Below, piece by piece: positions 33,342-42,036 of a DNA stretch of 64,000 nt. The position numbers and the translations under genes were made by a program. Source of the DNA: Azospirillum agricola (GTDB lineage Bacteria > Pseudomonadota > Alphaproteobacteria > Azospirillales > Azospirillaceae); assembly GCF_017876095.1 (NCBI RefSeq), contig NZ_JAGINM010000001.1:248001-312000 (forward strand), in the 5' to 3' direction. Numbering within the stretch: position 1 is the first letter of the stretch; each line of letters opens with the position of its first letter. Under the pieces are notes generated by a model. That model worked only from the letters and a program-made list of their open reading frames with translations. It was not told the DNA's origin and did not search any database.

Positions 33342-34241
33342 ATGACCGATGTGACGCTTGAACGGGTTCCCGGCGCCTCCGCCGGCGACTACATCGAGCT
33401 GCTGAAGCCGCGGGTCATGTCGCTGGTGGTGTTCACGGGGCTGGCCGGACTGGTGCTGGCGCCCGGCCACATTCACCCGTTGATCGGCGCGGTCGCCGTG
33501 CTGTGCATCGCGGTGGGGGCGGGTGCCTCCGGCGCCATCAACATGTGGTACGACCGCGACATCGACGCGGTGATGACGCGCACCGCCAAGCGCCCGATTC
33601 CCTCGGGCCGCGTTGGCGCCGACGAGGCGCTGGGTTTCGGCGTCACCCTGTCGGCGCTGTCGACGCTGGTGATGGGCATCGCGGTGAACTGGACGGCGGC
33701 GGCGCTGCTGGCGATGACCATCGGCTATTACGTCTTCGTCTACACCATGGGGCTGAAGCGCCGCACGCCGCAGAACATCGTCATCGGCGGCGCCGCCGGC
33801 GCCTTCCCGCCGATGATCGGCTGGGCGGCGGTGACGGGCGGGGTGGAGCTGCCCTCCATCCTGCTGTTCACGCTGATCTTCCTGTGGACGCCGCCGCATT
33901 TCTGGGCGCTGGCCCTGTTCCGCAACGGCGACTACACGCGGGCCGGCGTGCCGATGATGCCGGTGGTCGCCGGGCCGGACTCCACCAAGCGGCAGATGCT
34001 GCTCTACACGCTGGTGCTGCTGCCGGTGGCCGCCGCACCCTACTTCGTCGGGATCGCCGGGCCGGTCTATCTGGCCGCGTCGAGCGTGCTGGGCCTGATG
34101 TTCGTCGGCTGCGCCGTGCGCGTGCTGCGCGCCACCGACGACGGTCCGGCCAAGAAGATGTTCGGCTTTTCGATCCTGTACCTGTTCCTGCTGTTCGCCC
34201 TGATGATCGGCGAGCGGCTCGTCCTCGGAGGTGGGGCATGA
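33342..34241 (+). CDS. ctaB: protoheme IX farnesyltransferase
   Basis: 299-residue UbiA-family membrane prenyltransferase converting heme B to heme O, the first step to the heme A of this oxidase. The prenyl-diphosphate-binding motif [12 protein letters not shown] (about 67-78) and the second Asp-rich loop region are present, with about eight or nine membrane helices. Its stop overlaps the ATG of the next small gene, indicating coupling. Heme A synthase (ctaA) is not in the window. Confidence 0.95.
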   Translation: MTDVTLERVPGASAGDYIELLKPRVMSLVVFTGLAGLVLAPGHIHPLIGAVAVLCIAVGAGASGAINMWYDRDIDAVMTRTAKRPIPSGRVGADEALGFGVTLSALSTLVMGIAVNWTAAALLAMTIGYYVFVYTMGLKRRTPQNIVIGGAAGAFPPMIGWAAVTGGVELPSILLFTLIFLWTPPHFWALALFRNGDYTRAGVPMMPVVAGPDSTKRQMLLYTLVLLPVAAAPYFVGIAGPVYLAASSVLGLMFVGCAVRVLRATDDGPAKKMFGFSILYLFLLFALMIGERLVLGGGA

Positions 34242-34402
34242 CCGTCATGGAGCGCGATATTCCCGAACAGGCCGTCAAGCGGCAGGCTGATGAGCGCGCC
34301 CGGCGGCTGCGCGGGCGCAATTACGCCGTGCTGGCGGCGCTGCTGGCGCTGGCCGTGCTGTTCTATGCCATCACCGTCGTGCGCATGGGCGCGGGGCACT
34401 AG
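34238..34402 (+). CDS. CoxF-like small membrane protein in the oxidase operon
   Basis: 54 residues. A basic cytoplasmic N terminus ([13 protein letters not shown]) is followed by one membrane helix ([20 protein letters not shown]). Small single-helix proteins at this position, between ctaB and ctaG, are common in alphaproteobacterial cox operons (CoxF). It overlaps the ctaB stop by 4 bp (ATGA). Probably an assembly or accessory factor; function inferred from position. Confidence 0.8.
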   Translation: MTVMERDIPEQAVKRQADERARRLRGRNYAVLAALLALAVLFYAITVVRMGAGH

Positions 34403-34465
34403 CCGCCCCCGTCCAGCTGCTTCCGTCCAGCCGCCGCCGTCGAAACCAGAGGGATGAGGACCGCG

Positions 34466-35077
34466 ATGAACGACAAGCTCCGCCGCCGCAACCTCGTCAT
34501 CCTGTCGTCGCTGTTCGGGCTGGTGTTCGGCATGGTCGGGCTGGCCTACGCGTCGGTGCCGCTCTATTCGCTGTTCTGCGCGGTCACCGGCTTCGGCGGT
34601 ACGACCATGCGGGCGGACGCCGCAGCGGCGACGACCCTCGACCGCAAGATCACGGTCCGCTTCAACGCCGACACCAACACGGCGCTGCCCTGGTCCTTCC
34701 GGCCGGAGCAGAAGGACATGGTGCTGAAGCTGGGCGAGACCGGGCTGGCCGCCTACCGGGCGGAGAGCCGTGGGGACAAGCCGACCGTCGGCACGGCGGT
34801 CTACAACGTCACCCCGGACAAGGCCGGGCGCTATTTCAACAAGCTGGAATGCTTCTGCTTCACCGAGCAGGTGCTCCAGCCCGGACAGGCGGTGGACATG
34901 CCGGTCGCCTTCTTCGTCGATCCGGCGATGAACGACGATCCCAACATGGCGGACGTCACCACCATCACGCTGTCCTACACCTTCTTCCGCGCCAAGGACA
35001 GCGACGCCGTCCTGGCGCAACGGGCGAACCAGGGAAGCAATCAAAAGGCGGCGCCCGGCGCGACCGCCACAAACTGA
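34466..35077 (+). CDS. ctaG: cytochrome c oxidase copper chaperone CtaG/Cox11
   Basis: 203-residue protein that delivers copper to the CuB site of subunit I. One N-terminal membrane anchor (VILSSLFGLVFGMVGLAYASVPLY) is followed by a periplasmic immunoglobulin-like domain with the copper-binding CFCF motif (KLECFCFTEQ) and the VPLYSLFC cysteine. An AGGACC site precedes the chosen ATG; an ATG four codons upstream is also plausible. Lies between the CoxF-like gene and coxC. Confidence 0.95.
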   Translation: MNDKLRRRNLVILSSLFGLVFGMVGLAYASVPLYSLFCAVTGFGGTTMRADAAAATTLDRKITVRFNADTNTALPWSFRPEQKDMVLKLGETGLAAYRAESRGDKPTVGTAVYNVTPDKAGRYFNKLECFCFTEQVLQPGQAVDMPVAFFVDPAMNDDPNMADVTTITLSYTFFRAKDSDAVLAQRANQGSNQKAAPGATATN

Positions 35078-35097
35078 ACCATTGGGGTAGAGAGACG

Positions 35098-35973
35098 ATG
35101 GCCGACATCACCCACGGGCAAGTGCCGCACGTTGAACCGCCAGCCCAGCCGCCTGCCGGCGGCGGCATCCCGCATCCCTACCACCTGCTGAAGCCCAGCC
35201 CCTGGCCCCTGCTCGGCGCCTTCGCCGGCGGCCTGCTGGCGACCGGTCTGGTCGTGTACATGCACGGCGGCGGCAAGCTGCTGATGATCCTGGGCGTGCT
35301 GGCCATCCTCGGCGTGATGTTCGGCTGGTGGCGCGCGGTCATCCACGAGGCGGTGACGGAGAAGGCCCACACCCCGGTGGTGAAGATCGGCCTGCGCTAT
35401 GGCATGGCGCTGTTCATCGCCTCGGAGGTGATGTTCTTCGCCGCCTTCTTCTGGGCCTTCTTCGACGCCGCCCTGTTCCCCAAGGCGTCACCGCTGAACC
35501 CCGACGCCCACTGGCCGCCGCCGACCATCGAGGTCATCTCGGCCTTCCACATGCCTCTGATGATGACGCTGACCCTGCTGCTGTCGGGCGTCACCGTCAC
35601 CTGGGCGCACCACGCCATCATCGAGGGCAAGAACCGCGAGGCGGCCAAGGCGCTGGGGCTGACCGTCCTGCTCGGCGTGCTGTTCACCTTCTTCCAGATC
35701 TACGAATACGTCCACGCGACCTTCAAGTTCACCGACGGCATCTTCCCCTCGACCTTCTACATGGCGACCGGCTTCCACGGCTTCCATGTGTTCGTCGGCA
35801 CCGTCTTCCTGATCGTCTGCTGGATCCGCACCATCAAGGGCCATTTCACCCCGCAGAGCCATTTCGGCTTCGAGGCGGCGGCCTGGTACTGGCACTTCGT
35901 GGACGTGGTCTGGCTGTTCCTGTTCGTGTCGGTCTACTGGTGGGGCAGCCACGGCGGCACCGTCGCCCACTGA
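35098..35973 (+). CDS. coxC: cytochrome c oxidase subunit III
   Basis: 291-residue integral membrane subunit with seven predicted helices. Characteristic segments: RYGMALFIASEVMFFAAFFWAFFDAALFP, the buried Glu/His region FFQIYEYVHATF, ATGFHGFHVFVG, and the ending FEAAAWYWHFVDVVWLFLFVSVYWWG. It supports stability and proton uptake of the oxidase. A 20-bp gap follows ctaG. Confidence 0.96.
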   Translation: MADITHGQVPHVEPPAQPPAGGGIPHPYHLLKPSPWPLLGAFAGGLLATGLVVYMHGGGKLLMILGVLAILGVMFGWWRAVIHEAVTEKAHTPVVKIGLRYGMALFIASEVMFFAAFFWAFFDAALFPKASPLNPDAHWPPPTIEVISAFHMPLMMTLTLLLSGVTVTWAHHAIIEGKNREAAKALGLTVLLGVLFTFFQIYEYVHATFKFTDGIFPSTFYMATGFHGFHVFVGTVFLIVCWIRTIKGHFTPQSHFGFEAAAWYWHFVDVVWLFLFVSVYWWGSHGGTVAH

Positions 35974-35984
35974 GGCCCGGTCGG

Positions 35985-36347
35985 GTGGCCGGCTTCCATC
36001 CGAACGTCTCCCCGTTCGCGGCGGGCATGCGGTGCGCGTGCCCGCGCTGCGGCCGGGGCAGGCTGTTCAGGGGCTATCTGGACGTCGCGGAACGCTGCGA
36101 CGTCTGCGGCCTCGATCTGGCGAAGGTCGACAGCGGCGACGGTCCCGCGGTCTTCCTGATCTTCATCCTCGGTTTCCTGGTGGTGCCCGTCGCCCTCTGG
36201 GTGTCGATGACGGTGGAGTGGCCGCTGTGGCTGCACGCCGTCGTCTGGAGCGTCGTGGTGATCGGTCTGACGCTCGGCATGCTGCGGCCGGCCAAGGCCT
36301 ATGTTATTGCCTTGCAGTACCGTTACCGCCGCAGCGAACTCGAATAG
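35985..36347 (+). CDS. DUF983 membrane protein with zinc-ribbon
   Basis: 120 residues. An N-terminal zinc-ribbon (CPRCG near 19-23, CDVCG near 38-42) precedes two membrane helices (AVFLIFILGFLVVPVALWVSM and AVVWSVVVIGLTLGML). DUF983 genes are regularly found between coxC and surf1 in alphaproteobacteria, as here, suggesting an oxidase-assembly or heme-related role. The GTG at 35985 gives the full zinc-ribbon; an ATG at 36027 is possible but leaves only four residues before the first CxxC, so the GTG is preferred. Confidence 0.85.
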   Translation: MAGFHPNVSPFAAGMRCACPRCGRGRLFRGYLDVAERCDVCGLDLAKVDSGDGPAVFLIFILGFLVVPVALWVSMTVEWPLWLHAVVWSVVVIGLTLGMLRPAKAYVIALQYRYRRSELE

Positions 36348-36351
36348 CCTG

Positions 36352-37122
36352 ATGACCACCGCGACCCGCCGTTTCCGCCCGTCGCTGCCGGCGACGCTGA
36401 TGACCGTTCCCGCTGTCGCGCTGATGCTGGGGCTGGGGACGTGGCAGCTCCAGCGGATGGGCTGGAAGGCCGAGTTGATGGAGCGGGTGGGGGAGCGTGT
36501 GTCCGCCGCTCCCGTGCCGCTTCCCGCGGTGCTGGAGGACCCCACCGCCTGGGAGTTCCGCCCCGTCACGCTGACCGGGCGCTTCCTGAACGACAAGAGC
36601 CTGTTGCTGATCGCCCGTCCCCGCCAGGGGCAGGCGGGCTACGAGGTGATGACCCCGCTCCAGCGCTCCGACGGCGGCGGGGTGGTGCTGGTCAACCGCG
36701 GCTTCGTTCCGATGGACAGGCGCGATCCGGAGTCCCGCGCTGCCGGCCGTGTCGAGGGTGAGACCTCGCTGCGGGGGATCGTCCGCCTGCCGCAGCCGGC
36801 CGGCCTGTTCCAACCCGGCAACAGCCCCGGCGCCGAGGTCTGGCTGCGCGCCGATCCGCTGGCGATGGCGGCGGCGCTGGGGCTGCCAGCCGCCCCCCCC
36901 ATGCTGGCCCCCGTGATTGTCGAGGCGCTGCCGGGCCAGGTCCCCGGCGGCCTGCCGGCCGGGATCGAGCCGCGCGTCGAGCTTCCCAACAACCATCTGC
37001 AATACGCTTTGACGTGGTACGGGCTTGCGGCCACGCTCGTGGCGGTCTACGTGCTGTCGCAGCGCAGACGCGCCGACACGAGAACGGATGGGCCGACGCA
37101 TGACCGCTTACCGGGAGCTTGA
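36352..37122 (+). CDS. SURF1 family cytochrome oxidase assembly protein
   Basis: 256 residues with membrane helices at both ends (about 12-30 and 222-242) and a periplasmic domain between, the standard SURF1 layout. The motifs LGLGTWQLQRMGWK near the N terminus and NNHLQYALTWYGLA near the C terminus are diagnostic. SURF1 helps insert heme a into subunit I. It starts 4 bp after the DUF983 stop; its 3' end overlaps the start of the carboxypeptidase gene by 23 bp. Confidence 0.94.
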   Translation: MTTATRRFRPSLPATLMTVPAVALMLGLGTWQLQRMGWKAELMERVGERVSAAPVPLPAVLEDPTAWEFRPVTLTGRFLNDKSLLLIARPRQGQAGYEVMTPLQRSDGGGVVLVNRGFVPMDRRDPESRAAGRVEGETSLRGIVRLPQPAGLFQPGNSPGAEVWLRADPLAMAAALGLPAAPPMLAPVIVEALPGQVPGGLPAGIEPRVELPNNHLQYALTWYGLAATLVAVYVLSQRRRADTRTDGPTHDRLPGA

Positions 37123-38590
37123 ACGCCGCTACGCCCGCATCGCCGCCATCGGCGACGCGCTGGGCATTCTCGGCTGGGACACGCAGACGATCATGCCGGA
37201 GGGCGCCAACGACGGCCGCGCCGAGCAGACCGCGACCCTGTCGGTGCTGGCGCACGAGATGGCGACCGATCCCCGCATCGGCGACCTGCTGGGCGAGGCG
37301 GAGACCGACGGCGATCTCGACGCGTGGCAGCGCGCCAACCTGCGCGAGATGCGCCGCAATTACGTCCACGCCACCGCCGTGCCCGCCGATCTGGTGGAGG
37401 CGACCAGCAAGGCCGTGTCGGTCTGCGAGATGACGTGGCGCGGCGCGCGGGCCGACAACGACTTCGCGGCCCTGCTGCCCTCGCTGACCGAGGTGCTGGC
37501 GCGCGTGCGCGAGGGGGCCGAGGCGCTGGGCGGCGTGCTTGGCGTGTCGCCCTACGACGCGCTGCTCGACGCCCACGATCCCGGCGCGCGGGCCGGGCGC
37601 ATCGACGTGGTGTTCGCCGATCTGGCGGCCTTCCTGCCCGATCTGATCGGCCGCCTTCTCGACAGGCAGGCCGCCGATCCGGCGCCGATCCGGCCCACCG
37701 GTCCGTTCCCGGTCGAGACCCAGCGGGCGCTCGGCGTGCGGATGATGGAGCGGATGGGCTTCGACTTCCGGCGCGGCCGGCTGGATGTGTCGCTGCATCC
37801 CTTCTGCGGCGGCGCCACCGACGATGTGCGCATCACCACCCGCTACGACGAGGCTGACTTCGCCAACGCGCTGATGGGCGTGCTGCACGAGACCGGCCAC
37901 GCGCTCTACGAACAGAACCGGCCTCGCGCCTGGCTGACGCAGCCGGTGGGGCAGGCGCGCGGCATGGCGGTGCATGAAAGCCAATCGCTCATCATGGAGA
38001 TGCAGGCCAGCCGCTCCGCCGAGTTCCTGACCTGGCTGGCCCCGGTGGCGCGCGAGGCGTTCGGCGGCGAGGGGCCGGCCTGGGAGGCCGCCAACCTGCG
38101 GCGCCTCTACAGCCGGGTCGAGCGCGGCCTGATCCGCGTCGAGGCTGATGAAGTGACCTACCCGGCGCACGTCATCCTGCGTTACCGGCTGGAGAAGGCG
38201 ATGATCGCGGGCGATCTGGCGCTGGCCGACCTGCCGGGCGCCTGGAACGATGGCATGGCCGAGCTGGTGGGCGTGGTGCCGCCCGACGACCGGCGCGGCT
38301 GCCTTCAGGACATCCACTGGCCGGGCGGCGGCTGGGGCTATTTCCCGAGCTACACGCTGGGCGCCATGACGGCGGCGCAACTGTTCGACGCCGCGCGCCG
38401 CTCCGACCCCGGGATCGTCCCCGCCCTGGCGCGCGGCGAGTTCGCGCCGCTGGCCGCGTGGCTGCGGGTGAACGTCCACGAGACGGGCTGCCTGCACGCC
38501 TCCGGCGACGATCTGCTGACGGCGGCGACCGGCCGGCCGCTCGACGCGTCGGTGTTCAAGCGGCATCTGGAGACGCGCTATCTGGGGTAA
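37100..38590 (+). CDS. M32 family metallocarboxypeptidase (carboxypeptidase Taq type)
   Basis: 496-residue zinc carboxypeptidase. The HExxH motif is seen in LMGVLHETGHALYEQNRP, followed by HESQSLIMEMQ with the third ligand glutamate and HVILRYRLEKAMI. The N-terminal helix AIGDALGILGWDTQTIMPEGA is also family-typical. It probably trims broad-specificity C-terminal residues in the cytoplasm. It overlaps SURF1 by 23 bp and so is likely co-transcribed with it; the substrate in vivo is unknown. Its stop codon runs into an inverted-repeat element. Confidence 0.93.
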   Translation: MTAYRELERRYARIAAIGDALGILGWDTQTIMPEGANDGRAEQTATLSVLAHEMATDPRIGDLLGEAETDGDLDAWQRANLREMRRNYVHATAVPADLVEATSKAVSVCEMTWRGARADNDFAALLPSLTEVLARVREGAEALGGVLGVSPYDALLDAHDPGARAGRIDVVFADLAAFLPDLIGRLLDRQAADPAPIRPTGPFPVETQRALGVRMMERMGFDFRRGRLDVSLHPFCGGATDDVRITTRYDEADFANALMGVLHETGHALYEQNRPRAWLTQPVGQARGMAVHESQSLIMEMQASRSAEFLTWLAPVAREAFGGEGPAWEAANLRRLYSRVERGLIRVEADEVTYPAHVILRYRLEKAMIAGDLALADLPGAWNDGMAELVGVVPPDDRRGCLQDIHWPGGGWGYFPSYTLGAMTAAQLFDAARRSDPGIVPALARGEFAPLAAWLRVNVHETGCLHASGDDLLTAATGRPLDASVFKRHLETRYLG

Positions 38591-38700
38591 GAGCGCCGAA
38601 CAGAATTCCGTTTTCGCCATCGGTGCCCAATGGAACCGTCATCCCCGCCTTCGCGGGGATGACGAGTCGAGAGACGACTCAAGCTTCTGTTGGGCGCTCT
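38590..38700. repeat. MITE-like element with 16-bp terminal inverted repeats
   Basis: The ends AGAGCGCCGAACAGAA (38590-38605) and TTCTGTTGGGCGCTCT (38685-38700) are inverted repeats with one mismatch in 16. Between them are two hairpins: CGTCATCCCCGC / GCGGGGATGACG at 38637-38664 (12-bp perfect arms) and GAGTCG / CGACTC at 38664-38680. It encodes nothing and lies between the carboxypeptidase and GH5 genes; it resembles a small non-autonomous mobile or REP-composite element. No transposase or clear target-site duplication is seen. Confidence 0.65.
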
Positions 38701-38748
38701 AAGCGCGGCGGCGGGTGTCCCGTTCGCTGATATCCCACGGCTCCGAAG

Positions 38749-38777
38749 GCCCCTCTTCCAAGGAAGAGGGGCTTTTC
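38749..38777 (+). terminator. intrinsic terminator downstream of the MITE-like element
   Basis: An 11-bp stem GCCCCTCTTCC / GGAAGAGGGGC with a 2-nt gap, followed by TTTTC. Probably the end of the long cox-surf1-carboxypeptidase transcript. Confidence 0.8.
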
Positions 38778-39117
38778 TTATCCTCGAAGCACTCCTCATC
38801 CCTGGCCTTGGAGCCTGTCGGATCCGCTTCCCACTCTCCGATTTCCGAGAATTCGAAGAATCTTCTTTGCAAAAATGGGTGAGCGATACTCCATCATAGA
38901 CAGTACATTCGATTAACTTAAAATTTTACCGAAACACCCGCATCCAAGAGAACGCCCCGCTTTCACTCCATATCCTAATTAATTCTTTCACGACTTCGAA
39001 CCGGATTTGGTCACAGCACGGAGATGCTCGCCAACATCGAGGCGAATACTGGTAATGTCTCGTTAACCATAACCGGCCAATCTCTGCCCAACGCAAACGG
39101 CAACGAGATTTCGCACC
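38778..39117. other. AT-richer promoter region of the GH5 gene, 340 bp
   Basis: This stretch is clearly AT-richer than the surroundings (for example CTTAAAATTTTACCG and CTAATTAATTCTTTC around 38916-38980) and carries no gene. It should contain the promoter of the GH5 gene; I cannot assign one reliably. Its base composition differs from the flanks and may mark acquired DNA. Confidence 0.5.
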
Positions 39118-40446
39118 ATGAGCATCGCCAAGGGCTTCCTGCACACGGATGGCAACCAGATCGTTGATTCCTCGGGTCAGAATGTGAAGCTCACGGGTGT
39201 CAACTGGTTTGGGGCGGAGGGCTACGCCTTCAACCCGAACGGGATGGACACCAAGGGTTACTGGCACATGATGGACCAGATGAAGACCCTGGGGTTCAAC
39301 ACCATCCGTCTGCCGTGGAGCGATGCGATGCTCGACGGCGACCGCAAGCCGACGGGCATCGACTATTCCAAGAATCCGGACCTCGAAGGCAAGAGCACGC
39401 TGGAGGTCTTCGACAAGATCATCGACTACGCCGGCCGCATCGGCCTGAAGGTCATCCTCGACCACCACCGTTCGGACGATGGCGCCTCGGCCAACGAGAA
39501 CGGGCTCTGGTACACGGACAAGTACCCGGAGTCGAAGATGATCGAGAATTGGAAGATGCTGGCGACCCGCTACGCCGGCAACGACACGGTGGTCGGTGCC
39601 GACCTGCACAACGAGCCGCACGGGCAGGCCACCTGGGGCGACGGCAACATGGCGACCGACTGGGCCGCCGCCGCCGAGCGCATCGGCAACGCCATCCAGA
39701 CCGTCAACAAGGACTGGCTGCTGATGGTGGAGGGCGTCGAGATCCAGGGCGACAGCTGGGAATGGTGGGGCGGCAACCTGCGTGGCGCCAAGGAGCACGG
39801 CATCGAATTCAACACGCCGGACAAGCTGGTCTACTCGGTCCACTCCTACGGCCCGTCGATCCACCAGATGAGCTGGTTCAACGACGAGGATTATCCGAAC
39901 AACCTGCCGGAGGTCTACAACGACAACTGGGGCTGGATGCTGAAGGAGAACAAGCATCCGGTGCTGGTCGGCGAGTTCGGCGGCAAGCTCGACACCCAGC
40001 AGGACCAGCAGTACATCGCCAAGCTGATCCAGTACATGAACGGCGACTTCGACGGCAACGGCACCAACGACCTCGGCGCCGGCAAGCAGGGGGCGAGCTG
40101 GACCTACTGGTCGTGGAACCCGAACTCGGGCGACACCGGCGGCATCCTGAAGGACGACTGGACCAGCGTCGACTGGACCAAGATGAACGCCGTGAAGCCG
40201 GGTCTGTTCGCCGGCGGCGGCGGCGCACCGAAGGCGGCCTCGGCCTCCCTCGACGCCACGGCGGACCATGGCGCCGGCCAGACGGACGTCTGGGCGCACA
40301 CGGTGGCGCAGGCCAACGCGGCCGACGCCTCGGCGGCCTCGGTCGCGGCGGACACCCACGGCACGACGACGGCGGGCGATCTGGCGGCCTTCGAGGCGGC
40401 GCAGCTCCACACCCTCCATCACGACGGCGATCCGGCCCTGGTCTGA
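39118..40446 (+). CDS. GH5 family glucanase (cellulase-like) without signal peptide
   Basis: 442 residues. A complete GH5 catalytic domain spans about 5-365: RLPW at 64-67, the DHH motif at 115-117, acid/base Glu166 in DLHNEPHG, HSYGPS at 242-247, and nucleophile Glu286 in LVGEFGG. The closest GH5 resemblance is to endo-beta-1,4-glucanases. The start is unambiguous (ATG directly at the domain) and there is no signal peptide. The last 75 residues are Ala-rich and end in HTLHHDGDPALV, and are not part of the fold. Without a signal it may be exported by a C-terminal signal (type I) or act inside. It is flanked by terminators, so monocistronic. Confidence 0.88.
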   Translation: MSIAKGFLHTDGNQIVDSSGQNVKLTGVNWFGAEGYAFNPNGMDTKGYWHMMDQMKTLGFNTIRLPWSDAMLDGDRKPTGIDYSKNPDLEGKSTLEVFDKIIDYAGRIGLKVILDHHRSDDGASANENGLWYTDKYPESKMIENWKMLATRYAGNDTVVGADLHNEPHGQATWGDGNMATDWAAAAERIGNAIQTVNKDWLLMVEGVEIQGDSWEWWGGNLRGAKEHGIEFNTPDKLVYSVHSYGPSIHQMSWFNDEDYPNNLPEVYNDNWGWMLKENKHPVLVGEFGGKLDTQQDQQYIAKLIQYMNGDFDGNGTNDLGAGKQGASWTYWSWNPNSGDTGGILKDDWTSVDWTKMNAVKPGLFAGGGGAPKAASASLDATADHGAGQTDVWAHTVAQANAADASAASVAADTHGTTTAGDLAAFEAAQLHTLHHDGDPALV

Positions 40447-40494
40447 TGACCGGGGTCCGACAGGCCACGGAAGGCGTCGCGCGGTGAACGCATG

Positions 40495-40526
40495 GCCCCC
40501 CGTCCGCAAGGGCGGGGGGCTTTTTC
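40495..40526 (+). terminator. intrinsic terminator after the GH5 gene
   Basis: An 8-bp perfect stem GCCCCCCG / CGGGGGGC with a 10-nt loop that can pair further, followed by TTTTTCTTG, 49 bp after the stop. Confidence 0.85.
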
Positions 40527-40626
40527 TTGCCCGGTCCCGTCTTTGACTTATGCTTGGTGCCCGCGCCGCTTGCGCGCGCGGGGCCGCCTCGCTAACTATG
40601 CCTTCCTCATCGGACGGAGTGGACAA

Positions 40627-42036
40627 GTGCAGTACGTCAGCACGCGGGGCGCAGCCCCGGTTCTGGGTTTCGAGGACGTTCTCCTGGCCGGGCTGGCCCG
40701 TGACGGCGGCCTCTATGTGCCGGCGAGCTGGCCGCAATTCTCGGCCGACGAGATCCGGAGCCTGCGCGGGCTGCCCTACAGCGAGATCGCCGTCCGCGTG
40801 ATGCTGCCCTTCCTGGGCGGCGCGATCGCCGAGGACGAGTTCCGCGCCATCGTCAAGGACGCCTACGCCTCCTTCGACCATGGCGCCGTCACCCCGCTGG
40901 TCCAGCTCGACCAGCGCACCTGGGTGCTGGAGTTGTTCCACGGGCCGACGCTGGCCTTCAAGGATGTGGCGCTGCAACTGCTCGGCCGCCTGTTCGACCA
41001 TGTGCTGGCCAAGCGCGGCCAGCGGGTGACCATCGTCGGCGCCACCTCCGGCGACACCGGCTCGGCCGCCATCGAGGCCTGCCGCGACCGCCAGAACGTC
41101 GACATCTTCATCCTGCACCCAAAGGGCCGCACGTCCGAGGTGCAGCGCCGGCAGATGACCAGCGTTCTGTCGTCCAACGTCCACAACGTCGCGCTGCACG
41201 GCACCTTCGACGATTGCCAGGACATCGTGAAGGCGCTGTTCAACGACACGGATTTCCGTGACCGGATGGGGCTGTCGGCGGTGAACTCGATCAACTGGGC
41301 GCGCATCATGGCCCAGATCGTCTATTACTTCACCGCCGCCGTGGCGCTGGGCGCGCCCGACCGCAAGATCGCCTTCACCGTGCCGACCGGCAATTTCGGC
41401 AACGTCTACGCCGCCTACGGCGCGCGGGCGATGGGGCTGCCGATCGAGAAGCTGGTGGTGGGCTCGAATTCCAACGACATCCTGGCGCGCTTTTTTGCGA
41501 GCGGGACCATGTCCGCGGCGCCGGTCGTGCCTACTTTGAGTCCCAGCATGGACATCCAGATCTCCTCCAACTTCGAGCGGCTGCTGTTCGACCTGCTGGG
41601 CCGCGACGGCGCCGCCGTGACCGACGCGCTGAACCGTTTCCGGAGCGAGGGCCAGTTCGCCGTCACCGAGGCGCAGCTTGCCGACGCGCTGGCGATCTTC
41701 TCCGGCCACCGTGTCGACGAGGACGCCACCATGGCGACCGTCGCCGCCACATGGGAGGAGAGCGGCTATCTGCTCGACCCCCACACGGCGGTCGGCGTCG
41801 CCGCCGCCAAGGCCGACACGCTCGACCCGTCCGTCCCGATGGTGGTGCTCGCCACCGCGCACCCCGCCAAGTTCCCCGACGCGGTGGAGAAGGCGACCGG
41901 CCGCCGGCCGCCGCTGCCGCCCCGCCTTTCCGACCTTTACGAGCGCGAGGAGCGACTGTCCGAACTGCCCAATGACGTTGCGGCCGTTCAGGAGTTCGTC
42001 GCCGCCCGCGCCCGCGCCGCCCAGGAGGCCGCATGA
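40627..42036 (+). CDS. thrC: threonine synthase
   Basis: 469-residue PLP-dependent enzyme turning O-phosphohomoserine into threonine. The PLP lysine lies in GPTLAFKDVALQ (about Lys112), the phosphate-binding loop is GATSGDTGSAA, and the N-terminal YVSTRG opening is typical of ThrC. The start is taken at GTG 40627, because this gives the conserved MQYVSTRG start and is preceded by GGAG; upstream codons in frame do not resemble the family. It overlaps the M16 peptidase start by 4 bp. Confidence 0.95.
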   Translation: MQYVSTRGAAPVLGFEDVLLAGLARDGGLYVPASWPQFSADEIRSLRGLPYSEIAVRVMLPFLGGAIAEDEFRAIVKDAYASFDHGAVTPLVQLDQRTWVLELFHGPTLAFKDVALQLLGRLFDHVLAKRGQRVTIVGATSGDTGSAAIEACRDRQNVDIFILHPKGRTSEVQRRQMTSVLSSNVHNVALHGTFDDCQDIVKALFNDTDFRDRMGLSAVNSINWARIMAQIVYYFTAAVALGAPDRKIAFTVPTGNFGNVYAAYGARAMGLPIEKLVVGSNSNDILARFFASGTMSAAPVVPTLSPSMDIQISSNFERLLFDLLGRDGAAVTDALNRFRSEGQFAVTEAQLADALAIFSGHRVDEDATMATVAATWEESGYLLDPHTAVGVAAAKADTLDPSVPMVVLATAHPAKFPDAVEKATGRRPPLPPRLSDLYEREERLSELPNDVAAVQEFVAARARAAQEAA

